DNA of 46,787 nt from the NCBI GenBank assembly GCA_002069765.1, contig MWBZ01000025.1, forward strand, positions 1-46,787. Reading direction: 5' to 3'. Source of the stretch: a bacterium ADurb.Bin243. Its GTDB lineage: Bacteria; Muiribacteriota; UBA9980. The notes under the pieces are model-generated. The model did no database searches. It saw only the letters and a list, made by a program, of their open reading frames with translations, and was not told the origin of the DNA. The translations under genes and the position numbers were made by a program. Below are positions 1-7,813 of this stretch, piece by piece. Every line of letters starts with the position of its first letter. The stretch's first letter is position 1.

Positions 1-53
1 TCCGGTGGTGTGAGAGGACGGCTGGTCAATTAATGGCCAGCCTCCTACTCGAT
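1..53 (+). mobile_element. Group II intron, 3' end (domain V tail and domain VI), truncated by window edge
   Basis: The first 53 bases match the conserved end of a bacterial group II intron: the 3' strand of domain V (TCCGGTGGTGTGAGAGG, 1-17), then a domain VI hairpin (about 14-46, arms around GGCTGG and CCAGCC), a candidate branch-point A at 47, and a terminal CTCGAT ending at 53. The intron would run on the plus strand. Its reverse transcriptase/maturase and domains I-IV would lie to the left of the window. The motif match is seen directly. The exact 3' splice boundary at 53 is inferred from the usual AY end. Confidence 0.85.
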
Positions 54-258
54 AATCCCTTCCAACCCCGAAATAGCCTGACGCCTTATAACAGCGTGGC
101 AATAGCTTTTCTGCCGGAACTTTAACTTAGCTGTGCTCTTTTTCTCTATCGCTTAATTTTTTCCGCTCCCCCTTTCTTTTCTGCCATTTCTTTTTCCTCT
201 TTTTTTATTTTAATCATATCTTTCATTTTTCTTTTATTTCTTTTTTTATTTCTTTTTT

Positions 259-284
259 GCAGACGCGCGCACGCGCGCGTCTGC
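259..284. repeat. GC-rich palindrome 1 (CGCGCG core)
   Basis: Perfect 11-bp inverted repeat: GCAGACGCGCG (259-269) pairs with CGCGCGTCTGC (274-284) around a 4-nt loop. It sits directly after the long pyrimidine tract. Its centre is about 196 bp from the next CG-core palindrome. Confidence 0.8.
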
Positions 285-454
285 GCAGCAATAATGGCTT
301 TATGGTAAGTCAACATGGGGTTTTATTGTATGCCTTTTGGTTAATCAACTTTCTTATAACCAGACTAATTTTTTTTAGCGGGCAATATAAGCTGATTTAC
401 TATAAAGCATACCGTAAGCATTAAAGCAAATGTGAGTTAAAGCCTAAATAGCAT

Positions 455-481
455 GCCTTCGCGCGCGTTGCGCGCGAAGGC
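455..481. repeat. GC-rich palindrome 2 (GCGCGC core)
   Basis: Perfect 12-bp inverted repeat: GCCTTCGCGCGC (455-466) pairs with GCGCGCGAAGGC (470-481) around a GTT loop. It has the same alternating CG core as the palindromes at 259 and 660 but different outer flanks, so it is not a copy by simple duplication. Confidence 0.8.
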
Positions 482-614
482 GAAACTGAAAACCGGCTGG
501 AAAGAAGTTAATGGCACGACAGAGAAAGCGAAAAGTGAAAAGTGAGACCGACCATCACAGAGGATTTTAATAAATAAATTAAAAGAGAAACTTCGAAGCG
601 GCAGGAAATGCCGT

Positions 615-653
615 TCTAACTAAAAAGGCTATGAAACAGCCTTTTTAGTTAGA
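615..653. terminator. Candidate bidirectional intrinsic terminator
   Basis: A 16-bp stem (615-630 with 638-653, loop 631-637) is built as AAAAAGGCT...AGCCTTTTT, the usual shape of a bidirectional rho-independent terminator. On the minus strand it lies about 140 bp beyond the sbcC stop and could end sbcDC transcripts. The stem continues beyond the T run, so its efficiency is uncertain. Confidence 0.5.
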
Positions 654-659
654 TGCTGC

Positions 660-688
660 AAAACTGCGCGCGGTACGCGCGCAGTTTT
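660..688. repeat. GC-rich palindrome 3 (GCGCGC core)
   Basis: Perfect 13-bp inverted repeat: AAAACTGCGCGCG (660-672) pairs with CGCGCGCAGTTTT (676-688) around a GTA loop. It is the third CG-core palindrome of this spacer, centred about 206 bp after the second. The terminal TTTT could let it act as a terminator on either strand. Confidence 0.75.
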
Positions 689-712
689 ATATTCAGGGAG
701 AGAAAAGGGGGC

Positions 713-755
713 ACGGGGGAAAAGAGAGGGCCATTGGTCCTTTCTTTTCCCCCGT
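713..755. repeat. Long 20-bp hairpin next to the sbcC 3' end
   Basis: Arms 713-732 and 736-755 pair over 20 bp around an ATT triloop. As plus-strand RNA all 20 positions pair, two of them as G-U. As minus-strand RNA those two become C-A mismatches. It lies 35 bp beyond the sbcC stop but has no T tract on either side, so it may be an RNA-stabilising or strand-specific structure rather than a terminator. Confidence 0.6.
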
Positions 756-789
756 CTCTTCGTCGAACGCTATCTATTTAACAAAGCGT

Positions 790-3700
790 TTAATAAATTT
801 TGATATTGGAGCTGCCGTCGTTATTTTTTATAAGTTCTATTCTGGTTTCGATGCGGTCTTTGACCTGCTGGATATGGCTTATTATGCCGATTTTACGGCC
901 TATGTTATCAAGCCTGGATATCATATCGAGCACGTCTTCTAGCGCGTCGGCGTCGAGCACTCCGAACCCTTCGTCGAGGAACATAAACTCTATGCGCGCG
1001 TCGCCTGCGCTTACCTGGCTCAGGCCGAGCGCAAGTGAAAGGCTGGCCATGAAGGCTTCGCCGCCGGAAACCGTATTTATTTCGCGTTCGCGGCCTTCGT
1101 TGAAATAGTCTTTGATAAAAATAGCGTTAGCCGAATTCAGGTCGAATAAAAGCTCGTAACGCCCGGCGGTCAATACTTTCAAATATTGATTGGCGAGCAG
1201 CAAAAGGTTTTTAAGATAAAAAGAAAGCACGAAATCGCGAAACTGGTTATCTTTAGTGGTTAGATAAAGCTTTTCGAGCACTTCATGCTCTTCGGAATTT
1301 TTCTTATGCTCGGCCTTCAGCGATTCGTATTCCTTTATAAGCGAGCTCTGTTTTTTGATCTGCGCTTCTATTTCGCCGGCTTCGCGGTTAAGGGTTTCGA
1401 GGCGGGCGGCGGCGTAACGCTCTTCTTCGCGGGCCGTTTCCAGATCGTTTTCATTGAAGTTTCTGCCGCCTATAAAAGATTTCAGCTCGCCGGTCCTGGC
1501 CTCTATATTGTTTTTCAATGAAAGTTTCTCATTATATTCATTTTCCATAATATTAAGCGAACCCAGTTTTTTATATCCTTCAAGCGCCGCTTCAGCCGTA
1601 AAAGCGCCGGCTTGGAGCGCGGATTCGAATCGTTCATGCGCCGCCGCAAGCGAAGCGAGTGCGCACGAAATTTCCGCGTCGAAGTTTTCAATCAAATGTT
1701 TTTTGGATTCTTTCAAGGAATTTATCGAATTAAAAGCCGATTCGGCCGCGCTATATTTTTCGTTAAGGGCGGTTTTAAGTTCTTCCAGGCGCCTTTCCGC
1801 GTCGAGCGGATTTACGTTTCCGCCTTTACGGCCTATTTCGGCTTCGATTGAGTCTTTATTTTCTTTTAACCGCGCGGCCGCAGAGGCCGCCTCAGTTTCG
1901 GAAACCTTTAAATTATCTATATTATCGCAGGCATTTTTATAATTATTTTTATCTATTTCAATCGAAGTTTCGAGTTTGCCTAGCGCCTCCTTCTGAGCCG
2001 CCATAAATTTGAGCGCTTCGGCCCATTCGGCCGCCGCTTTTTCAAAATCGCCGGTTTCTAACGGAGACGAAGTTGCGAGCGTTTTTTCAAGCATTTTTGC
2101 CGCCGATATCTTTTCGTTGAATTCTTCGTTTAAAATAAGTCCTCCGGCAGTTTTAGCGTTTAAATCTGCGGTTATCTCGCCCAGCGCGGCTTTATCGGCG
2201 GCGGCGTTTTTTTCGAGCTCCGCCGCGCGTAAAGCGATCTGTTTGATTTTAGCTTCTTCGGCTTTCATGGCGGCTTTTATTTTAAGCGCGTCTATCGCGG
2301 CGGGCGTGGGAATTTTCGCGTCGGGATGATCGACGCTTCCGCACACCGGGCATTTTGCGCCTTCTGCAAGAGAAGAGCGGAGTGCCGCGACGGCGGAGGA
2401 CGCGGAGGCTTCTTCAAAATCTTTTTCAAGCCGAAGCCTCGATGCCTCCGACTCGGCTCTTTTGATATCGAGTTCCTTTATTTCGGCCGCGAATGAATCG
2501 AGTCTTTTTTTTATTTCAGCGCATCTGGCAGAGGCGGCGGAAACGGCGGTTTCGTTTTTCTTGATTTCCGCGGCGAATTTTTCGATATCGGCCTTTAAAT
2601 TTTTGAGTTTTTCGATATCCGATTTGAATTCGAAAAGGGCGGATTCGCCGTTTTCAAATTTGACGCTGTACTGCCGATTTTTATTTATGAGTATTTCTTT
2701 TTCGGCTTCAGCCGCTTTTATGCGCTTTGAAACGGCGTCGCGGGAGGTTTCGGCTTTCGTTCGGGCGTTATTAGCCGTTTGCGATTTTTTAAGGGCGGCT
2801 TCATAGTTTTTGACGGCCTCGCCGAGGGAATTATAAAGCGATTTAACGGTTGCGATATCGGCGATTTTTGCGGCATATCCTTCGTTAAAAGCGGAAAGTT
2901 CGAGCGCGGCTTTTTCGCGCGCGGCCGCCGTCGTTTCGTACCGGCTTAAAAGCGCGGCCAGCGTTTCGGCCTCGCGTTCGCGGCGCGAGCGTTTTTCTTC
3001 GAGCGCGGCTTCCCTGTTTTTGATATCGGTTATGATGGAAGCGTATCTATCGCGCACGGCCTTCAGAGCGTTTATTTCAGAAGCGGCCGCGTTAAAATCA
3101 TAACCGGCGTTCAGCTCCCGCAGCGATTTTTCTTTGCGGGCCAGCTCGCCGGATATTTCCTTTAAATTCTCGAGAGCCGCCTTTTTTTTCGACGCCTCAG
3201 CCGCTTTGGCCTTTTCAAGCGAAACAAGCTCGATTTTTGCGCTGAAAGCGGTTTCTAAAGATTTAATATCGGATTCGCCTATAATAGTTTCGAGCATCGA
3301 AAGCTTCTGTCTGAGCTCGCCGTATTTAAGCCCGAATATTTCATACTCTTGCCTGATGGCTATTTTTATCTTCTCGAGGGTTTTATTATCGGTTATGGAT
3401 TCTATGATTTTGCGCCTGTCTTCCGGCGAAGATTTTATAAATTCGTCGAACCTGTTCTGGGCGAGTATTATGGTTTTAACGAAGGTATCGTAATCGGAAC
3501 CGATGATTTCAAGAGTTTTAGACGCGAGAGAGTTCAGTTTGACGGGAGCGAGAAGCTCGCCGTTTTTAAAGATAGATATTTTTTTATTGTCGCGTTTATC
3601 TATCTGCCATATATTTTTATATTCGTCGCCTTTTACTATGTAATTAAGTTCTATAAAAGCGGTTTCCGCGGTCTGGCTTTTAAGCGCCCTGGTGGTTTTG

Positions 3701-3888
3701 CTGTTGAGCCTCGGGGTCCGATCGAAAAGCGCGGCCGTTATGGCGTCTAAAATAGTCGTTTTGCCGCTTCCGGTGGGGCCGGTTATTAAAAACATAGGCG
3801 CGCCTTCGAGCGGCTGCGAGTTGAAATCTATAAAATGCTCGCCTTTGAGGGAATTTATATTTTTCATTTTAAGCGAGATCAGTCGCAA
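790..3888 (-). CDS. sbcC: Exonuclease SbcC (Rad50-like ATPase subunit)
   Basis: ATPase and coiled-coil subunit of the SbcCD nuclease, which cuts hairpins and processes DNA ends during replication and repair. The 1032-residue protein has a Walker A (GPTGSGKT, residues 37-44), a very long Ala/Glu/Lys-rich coiled coil broken in the middle by a CPVCGS zinc hook (around residue 520), and a C-terminal half with the ABC signature TVSGGEAFMASL and Walker B FMFLDEGFG. Length and domain order are normal for the family. I accept the TTG start at 3888 because the residues before Met8 align with the usual SbcC N-terminus (MRLISLKMKNINSLKGE). It overlaps the sbcD stop by 10 bases, so translation is probably coupled. 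Confidence 0.95.
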   Translation of the reverse strand: MRLISLKMKNINSLKGEHFIDFNSQPLEGAPMFLITGPTGSGKTTILDAITAALFDRTPRLNSKTTRALKSQTAETAFIELNYIVKGDEYKNIWQIDKRDNKKISIFKNGELLAPVKLNSLASKTLEIIGSDYDTFVKTIILAQNRFDEFIKSSPEDRRKIIESITDNKTLEKIKIAIRQEYEIFGLKYGELRQKLSMLETIIGESDIKSLETAFSAKIELVSLEKAKAAEASKKKAALENLKEISGELARKEKSLRELNAGYDFNAAASEINALKAVRDRYASIITDIKNREAALEEKRSRREREAETLAALLSRYETTAAAREKAALELSAFNEGYAAKIADIATVKSLYNSLGEAVKNYEAALKKSQTANNARTKAETSRDAVSKRIKAAEAEKEILINKNRQYSVKFENGESALFEFKSDIEKLKNLKADIEKFAAEIKKNETAVSAASARCAEIKKRLDSFAAEIKELDIKRAESEASRLRLEKDFEEASASSAVAALRSSLAEGAKCPVCGSVDHPDAKIPTPAAIDALKIKAAMKAEEAKIKQIALRAAELEKNAAADKAALGEITADLNAKTAGGLILNEEFNEKISAAKMLEKTLATSSPLETGDFEKAAAEWAEALKFMAAQKEALGKLETSIEIDKNNYKNACDNIDNLKVSETEAASAAARLKENKDSIEAEIGRKGGNVNPLDAERRLEELKTALNEKYSAAESAFNSINSLKESKKHLIENFDAEISCALASLAAAHERFESALQAGAFTAEAALEGYKKLGSLNIMENEYNEKLSLKNNIEARTGELKSFIGGRNFNENDLETAREEERYAAARLETLNREAGEIEAQIKKQSSLIKEYESLKAEHKKNSEEHEVLEKLYLTTKDNQFRDFVLSFYLKNLLLLANQYLKVLTAGRYELLFDLNSANAIFIKDYFNEGREREINTVSGGEAFMASLSLALGLSQVSAGDARIEFMFLDEGFGVLDADALEDVLDMISRLDNIGRKIGIISHIQQVKDRIETRIELIKNNDGSSNIKIY

Positions 3889-5039
3889 ACGGCGTCACCG
3901 GCCTTTACCGAATCGGCTATGAGGCGGAATTTTTCGGCCAGCCTCTGGTCAAAGCAGCCTGCGGCTTTAAGGTATTCTTCAAAAAGCGCGCTTTCGCCGT
4001 ATGAGAGAAATTTATCCGGCGCCGCGAAGCCGGTTTCGCCGATCCGTCTTATATCGAAGCCCTGCGAAACTATTTTAACGTCTCCTGCGCGGGCCGCCTT
4101 TAAAAGAGCGTCCTGCCTGTCGAGAGTCAGCGCCTCGTTGAAAACTATGGAAACATAGGCGTTTTTTAAACCGGATATATTCGAGTAAATTTCATCGAAG
4201 CCGCCGCAAAGGTTTTTATAAACCGAAAAAGAAGGGATATCGAAAATTTCAATTCGTTTGTCGGCAAGGCTTTGCGTGGTGTCGATCAATATCATTTTCT
4301 TTTTATATGCCGCCTCGTCTATGGAAATCGGAATTATGGAGCCGCTGTAAAACGCGTTTTCAGCGATCCGCTGGTGCCTGTGCAGATGGCCGAAAGCGCA
4401 GTAAGAAAATCCGGCGGCGAACGAAGATGCGTCTATGGCGAGGCTTCCGCCGCGCTGGATATTTCTTTCGCTGCCGGAAGCGATCGCGCCGCGGAAAAAA
4501 GCGTGCGCTATAAGTATCTTGATATCTGCTTCTGCCGACGCCGCAGCGGAAGCTATTATCGAATTATAAGCTTTCGAATAAGCTTGCGAAGCTTCTATTT
4601 CATTTTCGGCTTCCGCGATCCCCGAAACCTGCGCGTCGTAAATATACGGCAGCGCCACTACGGAAATTTTTTCGCCGTCTATATTAATTTCAAGCGGAGC
4701 GTAATTATTCCGGGGATTATTTACGGTCACCGAAATATCGTGCCTTTTTAAAAACGCTGCCGGCGCGTTCAGCCTTTCATGGTTGTCGTGATTGCCGGCG
4801 ATTATAGCGGCGCGCACGCCGGAAGCGCTCAACTGTTCGAGAAAATTATAATAAATATCCTCCGACTCGCCCGAAGGATTATACGAATCGAAAATATCGC
4901 CGGCGATAGCGACCAGGGCGACTTTGCGCTCTACGCAAAAATCCCGGACATGGTCCAGGCATTTTTTTATATCGCCGTTCTGGCTGTAGCGGCCAAGTTT
5001 AGCGCCAACATGTATATCGGAAATATGTAATATTCTCAT
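3879..5039 (-). CDS. sbcD: Exonuclease SbcD (Mre11-like nuclease subunit)
   Basis: Metallophosphoesterase nuclease subunit that partners SbcC. Its metal-binding motifs are in order: D8/H10 (HISDIHVG), D48 (AIAGDIFD), N83-H84 (AGNHDNHE), a later histidine in LIAHAFF and GHLHRHQ. The chosen start is the ATG at 5039, giving MRILHISD, the usual SbcD beginning. An in-frame GTG three codons upstream (5048) is the alternative, and neither has a strong Shine-Dalgarno. It is first in a two-gene operon with sbcC and has its own promoter at 5090-5118. Full length, about 386 residues. Confidence 0.95.
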   Translation of the reverse strand: MRILHISDIHVGAKLGRYSQNGDIKKCLDHVRDFCVERKVALVAIAGDIFDSYNPSGESEDIYYNFLEQLSASGVRAAIIAGNHDNHERLNAPAAFLKRHDISVTVNNPRNNYAPLEINIDGEKISVVALPYIYDAQVSGIAEAENEIEASQAYSKAYNSIIASAAASAEADIKILIAHAFFRGAIASGSERNIQRGGSLAIDASSFAAGFSYCAFGHLHRHQRIAENAFYSGSIIPISIDEAAYKKKMILIDTTQSLADKRIEIFDIPSFSVYKNLCGGFDEIYSNISGLKNAYVSIVFNEALTLDRQDALLKAARAGDVKIVSQGFDIRRIGETGFAAPDKFLSYGESALFEEYLKAAGCFDQRLAEKFRLIADSVKAGDAVCD

Positions 5040-5089
5040 TTTTTTCACGGCCCGGAAAGTTTCAGGCGCGGCGGCCTGAATAAGAAAAG

Positions 5090-5118
5090 ATTTTATAACA
5101 TATCCGGCCCTTTGTCAA
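5090..5118 (-). promoter_or_regulatory. Sigma-70-type promoter for sbcDC
   Basis: On the minus strand, TTGACA (5118-5113), a 17-bp spacer and TAAAAT (5095-5090) predict a start near 5083, about 45 nt before the sbcD ATG. It faces away from the ATP-grasp promoter at 5201. The stretch 5049-5383 contains only these two promoters and their leaders. Confidence 0.75.
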
Positions 5119-5200
5119 TTTTTTTATTTCGCCTTCGCCAAATTCGGCGGGGCGCTTCGCGGTTTTTTATGGAGTGCCGCATTATTTTTGTCCGATTTTT

Positions 5201-5229
5201 TTGACAAAGACGCTTTTTTTTAGTAAAAT
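5201..5229 (+). promoter_or_regulatory. Sigma-70-type promoter for the ATP-grasp gene
   Basis: TTGACA (5201-5206), a 17-bp spacer and TAAAAT (5224-5229) predict transcription from about 5236. This leaves a 5' leader of about 148 nt before the ATG at 5384. The leader is AT-rich with no strong hairpin or riboswitch that I recognise. Confidence 0.75.
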
Positions 5230-5383
5230 AATAGTGCTTAAATTTTTTAGCTTATATAACTTACATAACCGTGCAAATCTTTTTCATCTTTTTTCCGCTC
5301 TTTATACATCTGATTTTACAAACCGGACGTTTATAAAGAAATAAGAATCTCATTAATAAAGACAGGGGGCGCTTAAAGTTAAT

Positions 5384-6547
5384 ATGAATTATGTTTACAT
5401 TTCACCACATTTTCCGCCTAATTTTTATAATTTCTGCGTTAGATTGAAGGAAGCCGGCGTCAACGTGCTGGGCCTGGCAGACGAACATTACGACAATCTG
5501 AGGCCTGAATTGAAATGGGCGCTCAAAGAATACTATAGAGCCGAAAACATGCACAGCTACGAGCAGCTTATATCCGCCTGCGGATATTTCACCCATAAAT
5601 ACGGCAAAATCGACCGCATAGATTCCCATAACGAATACTGGCTGCAGACCGAAGCTAATTTAAGGACCGATTTTAACGTTTTCGGCGTAAAAAACGATCA
5701 GATCCTGGATATCAAATATAAATCGCGCATGAAGAAAAAATTCATAGAAGCCGGCGTAGAAGTGGCTCGCGGAGTAATCATCAACCGCAAGGAAGACGCG
5801 ATCGAATTCATCAAAGAAGTCGGATATCCCGTCGTAGCAAAGCCCGACAACGGCGTCGGCGCGGCAAATACATATAAAATACACAACAAAGAAGAGCTCG
5901 AAATGTTTTTAAACACAAGGCATCAAACAGTGTATTTTATGGAGGAATTTATCGAAGGCAAAATATTCACATTCGACGGCCTCGTAGATAAAAACGGCAA
6001 GCTGGTGTTTTATACGTCGCACACATATAGCGACGGCATAATGGAAGCGGTCAACGATGACGCTCATGTTTTCTACTATTCTCTGCGCGACATCCCCGCC
6101 GATCTCGAAAAAGCCGGCCGCAACACTCTTAAGGCGTTCGACGTAAAAGAAAAAATCTTCCACTTCGAATTTTTCAGAAGAAAAAAAGACGATAAAATCG
6201 TGGCGCTCGAAGTCAATATGCGTCCGCCGGGCGGCCTTACCACCGATATGTTCAACTTCGCCAACGACATAGACATTTACCGCGAATGGGCCAATGTCGT
6301 TCTTTACAACGAATTCAAGGCGCAATACAGCAGAAAGTACCACTGCTGCTATATCGGCCGCAAAAACAGCAAAAACTACGCCCACTCGCACGACGCCATC
6401 ATGATAGAATTCGGCGACAGAATAGCTCACCACGAACAGATTTTCTCGGTTTTCAGCGCCGCGCTCGGCGATTACGGCTATCTGGCCCGCGCAGAATCTC
6501 TCGATCAGATCCACGAAGTGGTCAACTTCGTACACCAGTTAAAATAA
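5384..6547 (+). CDS. Stand-alone ATP-grasp ligase (carbamoyl-phosphate-synthase-like fold), substrate unknown
   Basis: 387-residue protein with an N-terminal Rossmann-like pre-ATP-grasp segment (about 1-110) and an ATP-grasp domain. Visible elements are the ATP-binding lysine segment (YPVVAKPDNGVGA, about 148-160), an MEEFIEG strand, and the C-terminal metal site EVNMRPPGG followed by TTDMFNFA. ATP-grasp enzymes join a carboxylate, through an acyl phosphate, to an amine or thiol. The substrate cannot be told from sequence. It carries no CPSase or biotin carboxylase partner domain and is transcribed alone after a long leader. AGGGGG lies about 15 nt before the ATG. The ATP-grasp fold is secure; the role is not. 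Confidence 0.85.
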   Translation: MNYVYISPHFPPNFYNFCVRLKEAGVNVLGLADEHYDNLRPELKWALKEYYRAENMHSYEQLISACGYFTHKYGKIDRIDSHNEYWLQTEANLRTDFNVFGVKNDQILDIKYKSRMKKKFIEAGVEVARGVIINRKEDAIEFIKEVGYPVVAKPDNGVGAANTYKIHNKEELEMFLNTRHQTVYFMEEFIEGKIFTFDGLVDKNGKLVFYTSHTYSDGIMEAVNDDAHVFYYSLRDIPADLEKAGRNTLKAFDVKEKIFHFEFFRRKKDDKIVALEVNMRPPGGLTTDMFNFANDIDIYREWANVVLYNEFKAQYSRKYHCCYIGRKNSKNYAHSHDAIMIEFGDRIAHHEQIFSVFSAALGDYGYLARAESLDQIHEVVNFVHQLK

Positions 6548-6596
6548 AGCCGGACCGGCGCCGTTAAATCATCCAAAAAACCATACCGGCGTATAT

Positions 6597-6638
6597 ATTA
6601 ATGGGAATAAAGGGCTGCAGCCTTTTATTCCCATTAAT
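6597..6638. repeat. Inverted repeat between the ATP-grasp gene and fabH
   Basis: Perfect 15-bp arms (6597-6611 and 6624-6638) extend inward with AGG/CCT pairing. The structure lacks a T tail, so it may end or stabilise the upstream transcript. It lies just ahead of the fabH promoter. Confidence 0.6.
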
Positions 6639-6673
6639 CGCAAAAAATAGTGAATAATTTTAACTCATTATTC

Positions 6674-6702
6674 TTGACAATAATATTAAATTTATGTATA
6701 AT
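6674..6702 (+). promoter_or_regulatory. Perfect consensus sigma-70 promoter of fabH
   Basis: TTGACA (6674-6679), exactly 17 bp, TATAAT (6697-6702). Start predicted near 6709, leaving a leader of about 28 nt with a GGAGGT Shine-Dalgarno before the ATG at 6737. Confidence 0.85.
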
Positions 6703-6736
6703 CCAATAAATTTTTCGATTTTCTGGAGGTTTTTTA

Positions 6737-7729
6737 ATGCGAAGTTTAAGAAGAGCTAAGATAATGGGCACCGGAATGTATTTGCCGGAAAAAAGGCTTA
6801 CCAATGCCGATCTCGAAAAAATGGTAGACACCACCGATGAGTGGATAGTCACCCGCAGCGGCATTAAAGAGCGCCGTATCGCGGAGCCGAATCAGGCGGT
6901 TTCAGATCTCGCGGTGCCGGCGGCCCAGATGGCTCTTAAAAACGCAGGCGTAACGCCGGAACAAATCGGGTGCGTAATCCTCGCCTCCTTCACTCCCGAC
7001 CGCACAATATCAGCTACGGCATGCATTATACAGCACAAACTCGGATGCAAAAACGCGGGCGCCTTCGATATCGAAGTAGCCTGCTCGGGGTTCATCTACG
7101 CCACAACGCTGGGCCGTTCGCTTATCGAAACTCACGTTTGCGATTACGTTCTGGTTATAGGCGCCGATATTTTATCTAAAGTAATAGATTTCACCGATAG
7201 AAACACATGCGTCTTATTCGGCGACGGCGCGGGCGCGGTAGTGCTCGGCCCTTCGGCCAGCGAAGACGAAGGCATTTTCGATGTTTTACTCGGCGCGGAC
7301 GGCGGCGGAGCCGACCATATAACCATTCCGGCCGGCGGAACGCAGATGCCCACTACCGTTAAAACGGTAGAAGACCGTCTGCACTATGTTAAAATTAACG
7401 GCAAAGAAGTCTTCAAGTTTTCCACAAAAATCGTCGGCGACATGATCGAGCAGGTCCTCACAAGAAATAACCTCACTCTCGATAACGTAAAGCTTATAAT
7501 CCCACACCAGGCCAATATCAGAATTATCGAATCGGCCGCAAAGCGCTTTAACTGCCCCATGGACAAATTCTTCATCAATCTCGACAGATACGGCAACACC
7601 GTAGCGGGAACCATACCCATAGGGCTTCACGAAGCCCTCGGCGAAGGCAAAATCAATAAAGGCGACATAGTTCTTCTGGCGGGCTTCGGCGGCGGGCTTA
7701 CATGGGGCCTCGTAGCCATGAAATGGTAG
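6737..7729 (+). CDS. fabH: Beta-ketoacyl-ACP synthase III
   Basis: Condenses a CoA primer (acetyl-CoA or a branched acyl-CoA) with malonyl-ACP to start fatty-acid synthesis in the cytosol. The 330-residue thiolase-fold protein has the complete Cys-His-Asn triad: C116 (EVACSGF), H257 (IPHQANIR) and N287 (RYGNTVAG). It ends with the usual glycine-rich GFGGGLTWG. A GGAGGT Shine-Dalgarno supports the start. It is transcribed alone from a perfect consensus promoter and is not in a fab cluster. Malonyl-CoA supply would need accBC (32477-34294) plus a carboxyltransferase from elsewhere. Confidence 0.97.
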   Translation: MRSLRRAKIMGTGMYLPEKRLTNADLEKMVDTTDEWIVTRSGIKERRIAEPNQAVSDLAVPAAQMALKNAGVTPEQIGCVILASFTPDRTISATACIIQHKLGCKNAGAFDIEVACSGFIYATTLGRSLIETHVCDYVLVIGADILSKVIDFTDRNTCVLFGDGAGAVVLGPSASEDEGIFDVLLGADGGGADHITIPAGGTQMPTTVKTVEDRLHYVKINGKEVFKFSTKIVGDMIEQVLTRNNLTLDNVKLIIPHQANIRIIESAAKRFNCPMDKFFINLDRYGNTVAGTIPIGLHEALGEGKINKGDIVLLAGFGGGLTWGLVAMKW

Positions 7730-7766
7730 CAACAATAAGATAATCGCGTAAAAATATCGCAATCAT

Positions 7767-7811
7767 AAATAAAAAGCCGTTCTGATTTTCACATCGAACG
7801 GCTTTTTATTT
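7767..7811. terminator. Bidirectional intrinsic terminator between fabH and the TPR gene
   Basis: A 16-bp stem (7767-7782 with 7796-7811; core AAAAAGCCGTTC / GAACGGCTTTTT) has T runs on both strands. It serves the convergent genes fabH (ends 7729) and the TPR gene (ends 7814). Confidence 0.9.
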
Positions 7812-7813
7812 TT

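Larger units (their letters stand above)
54..789. other. Gene-poor spacer between group II intron and sbcC
   Basis: No convincing gene is present in these 736 bases. Positions about 125-258 form a C/T-rich tract, so the minus strand is purine-rich. Five strong inverted repeats follow (259-284, 455-481, 615-653, 660-688, 713-755), listed separately. Three of them have alternating GCGCGC cores. One or more hairpins may end sbcDC transcription coming from the right. The only open frames are short and biased by composition. Confidence 0.6.

Noticed and set aside
144-226. 26-codon Lys/Glu-rich open frame on the minus strand
   Set aside because: It lies in the purine strand of a biased tract, has no ribosome-binding site and no recognisable product; the composition explains it.
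54-789. CRISPR array suggested by repeated CG palindromes
   Set aside because: The palindromes differ in their outer arms and the intervals are about 200 bp, unlike CRISPR repeats and spacers; no cas gene is present.
5236-5383. Riboswitch in the ATP-grasp leader
   Set aside because: The leader is long, but I see no conserved riboswitch motif or strong hairpin.
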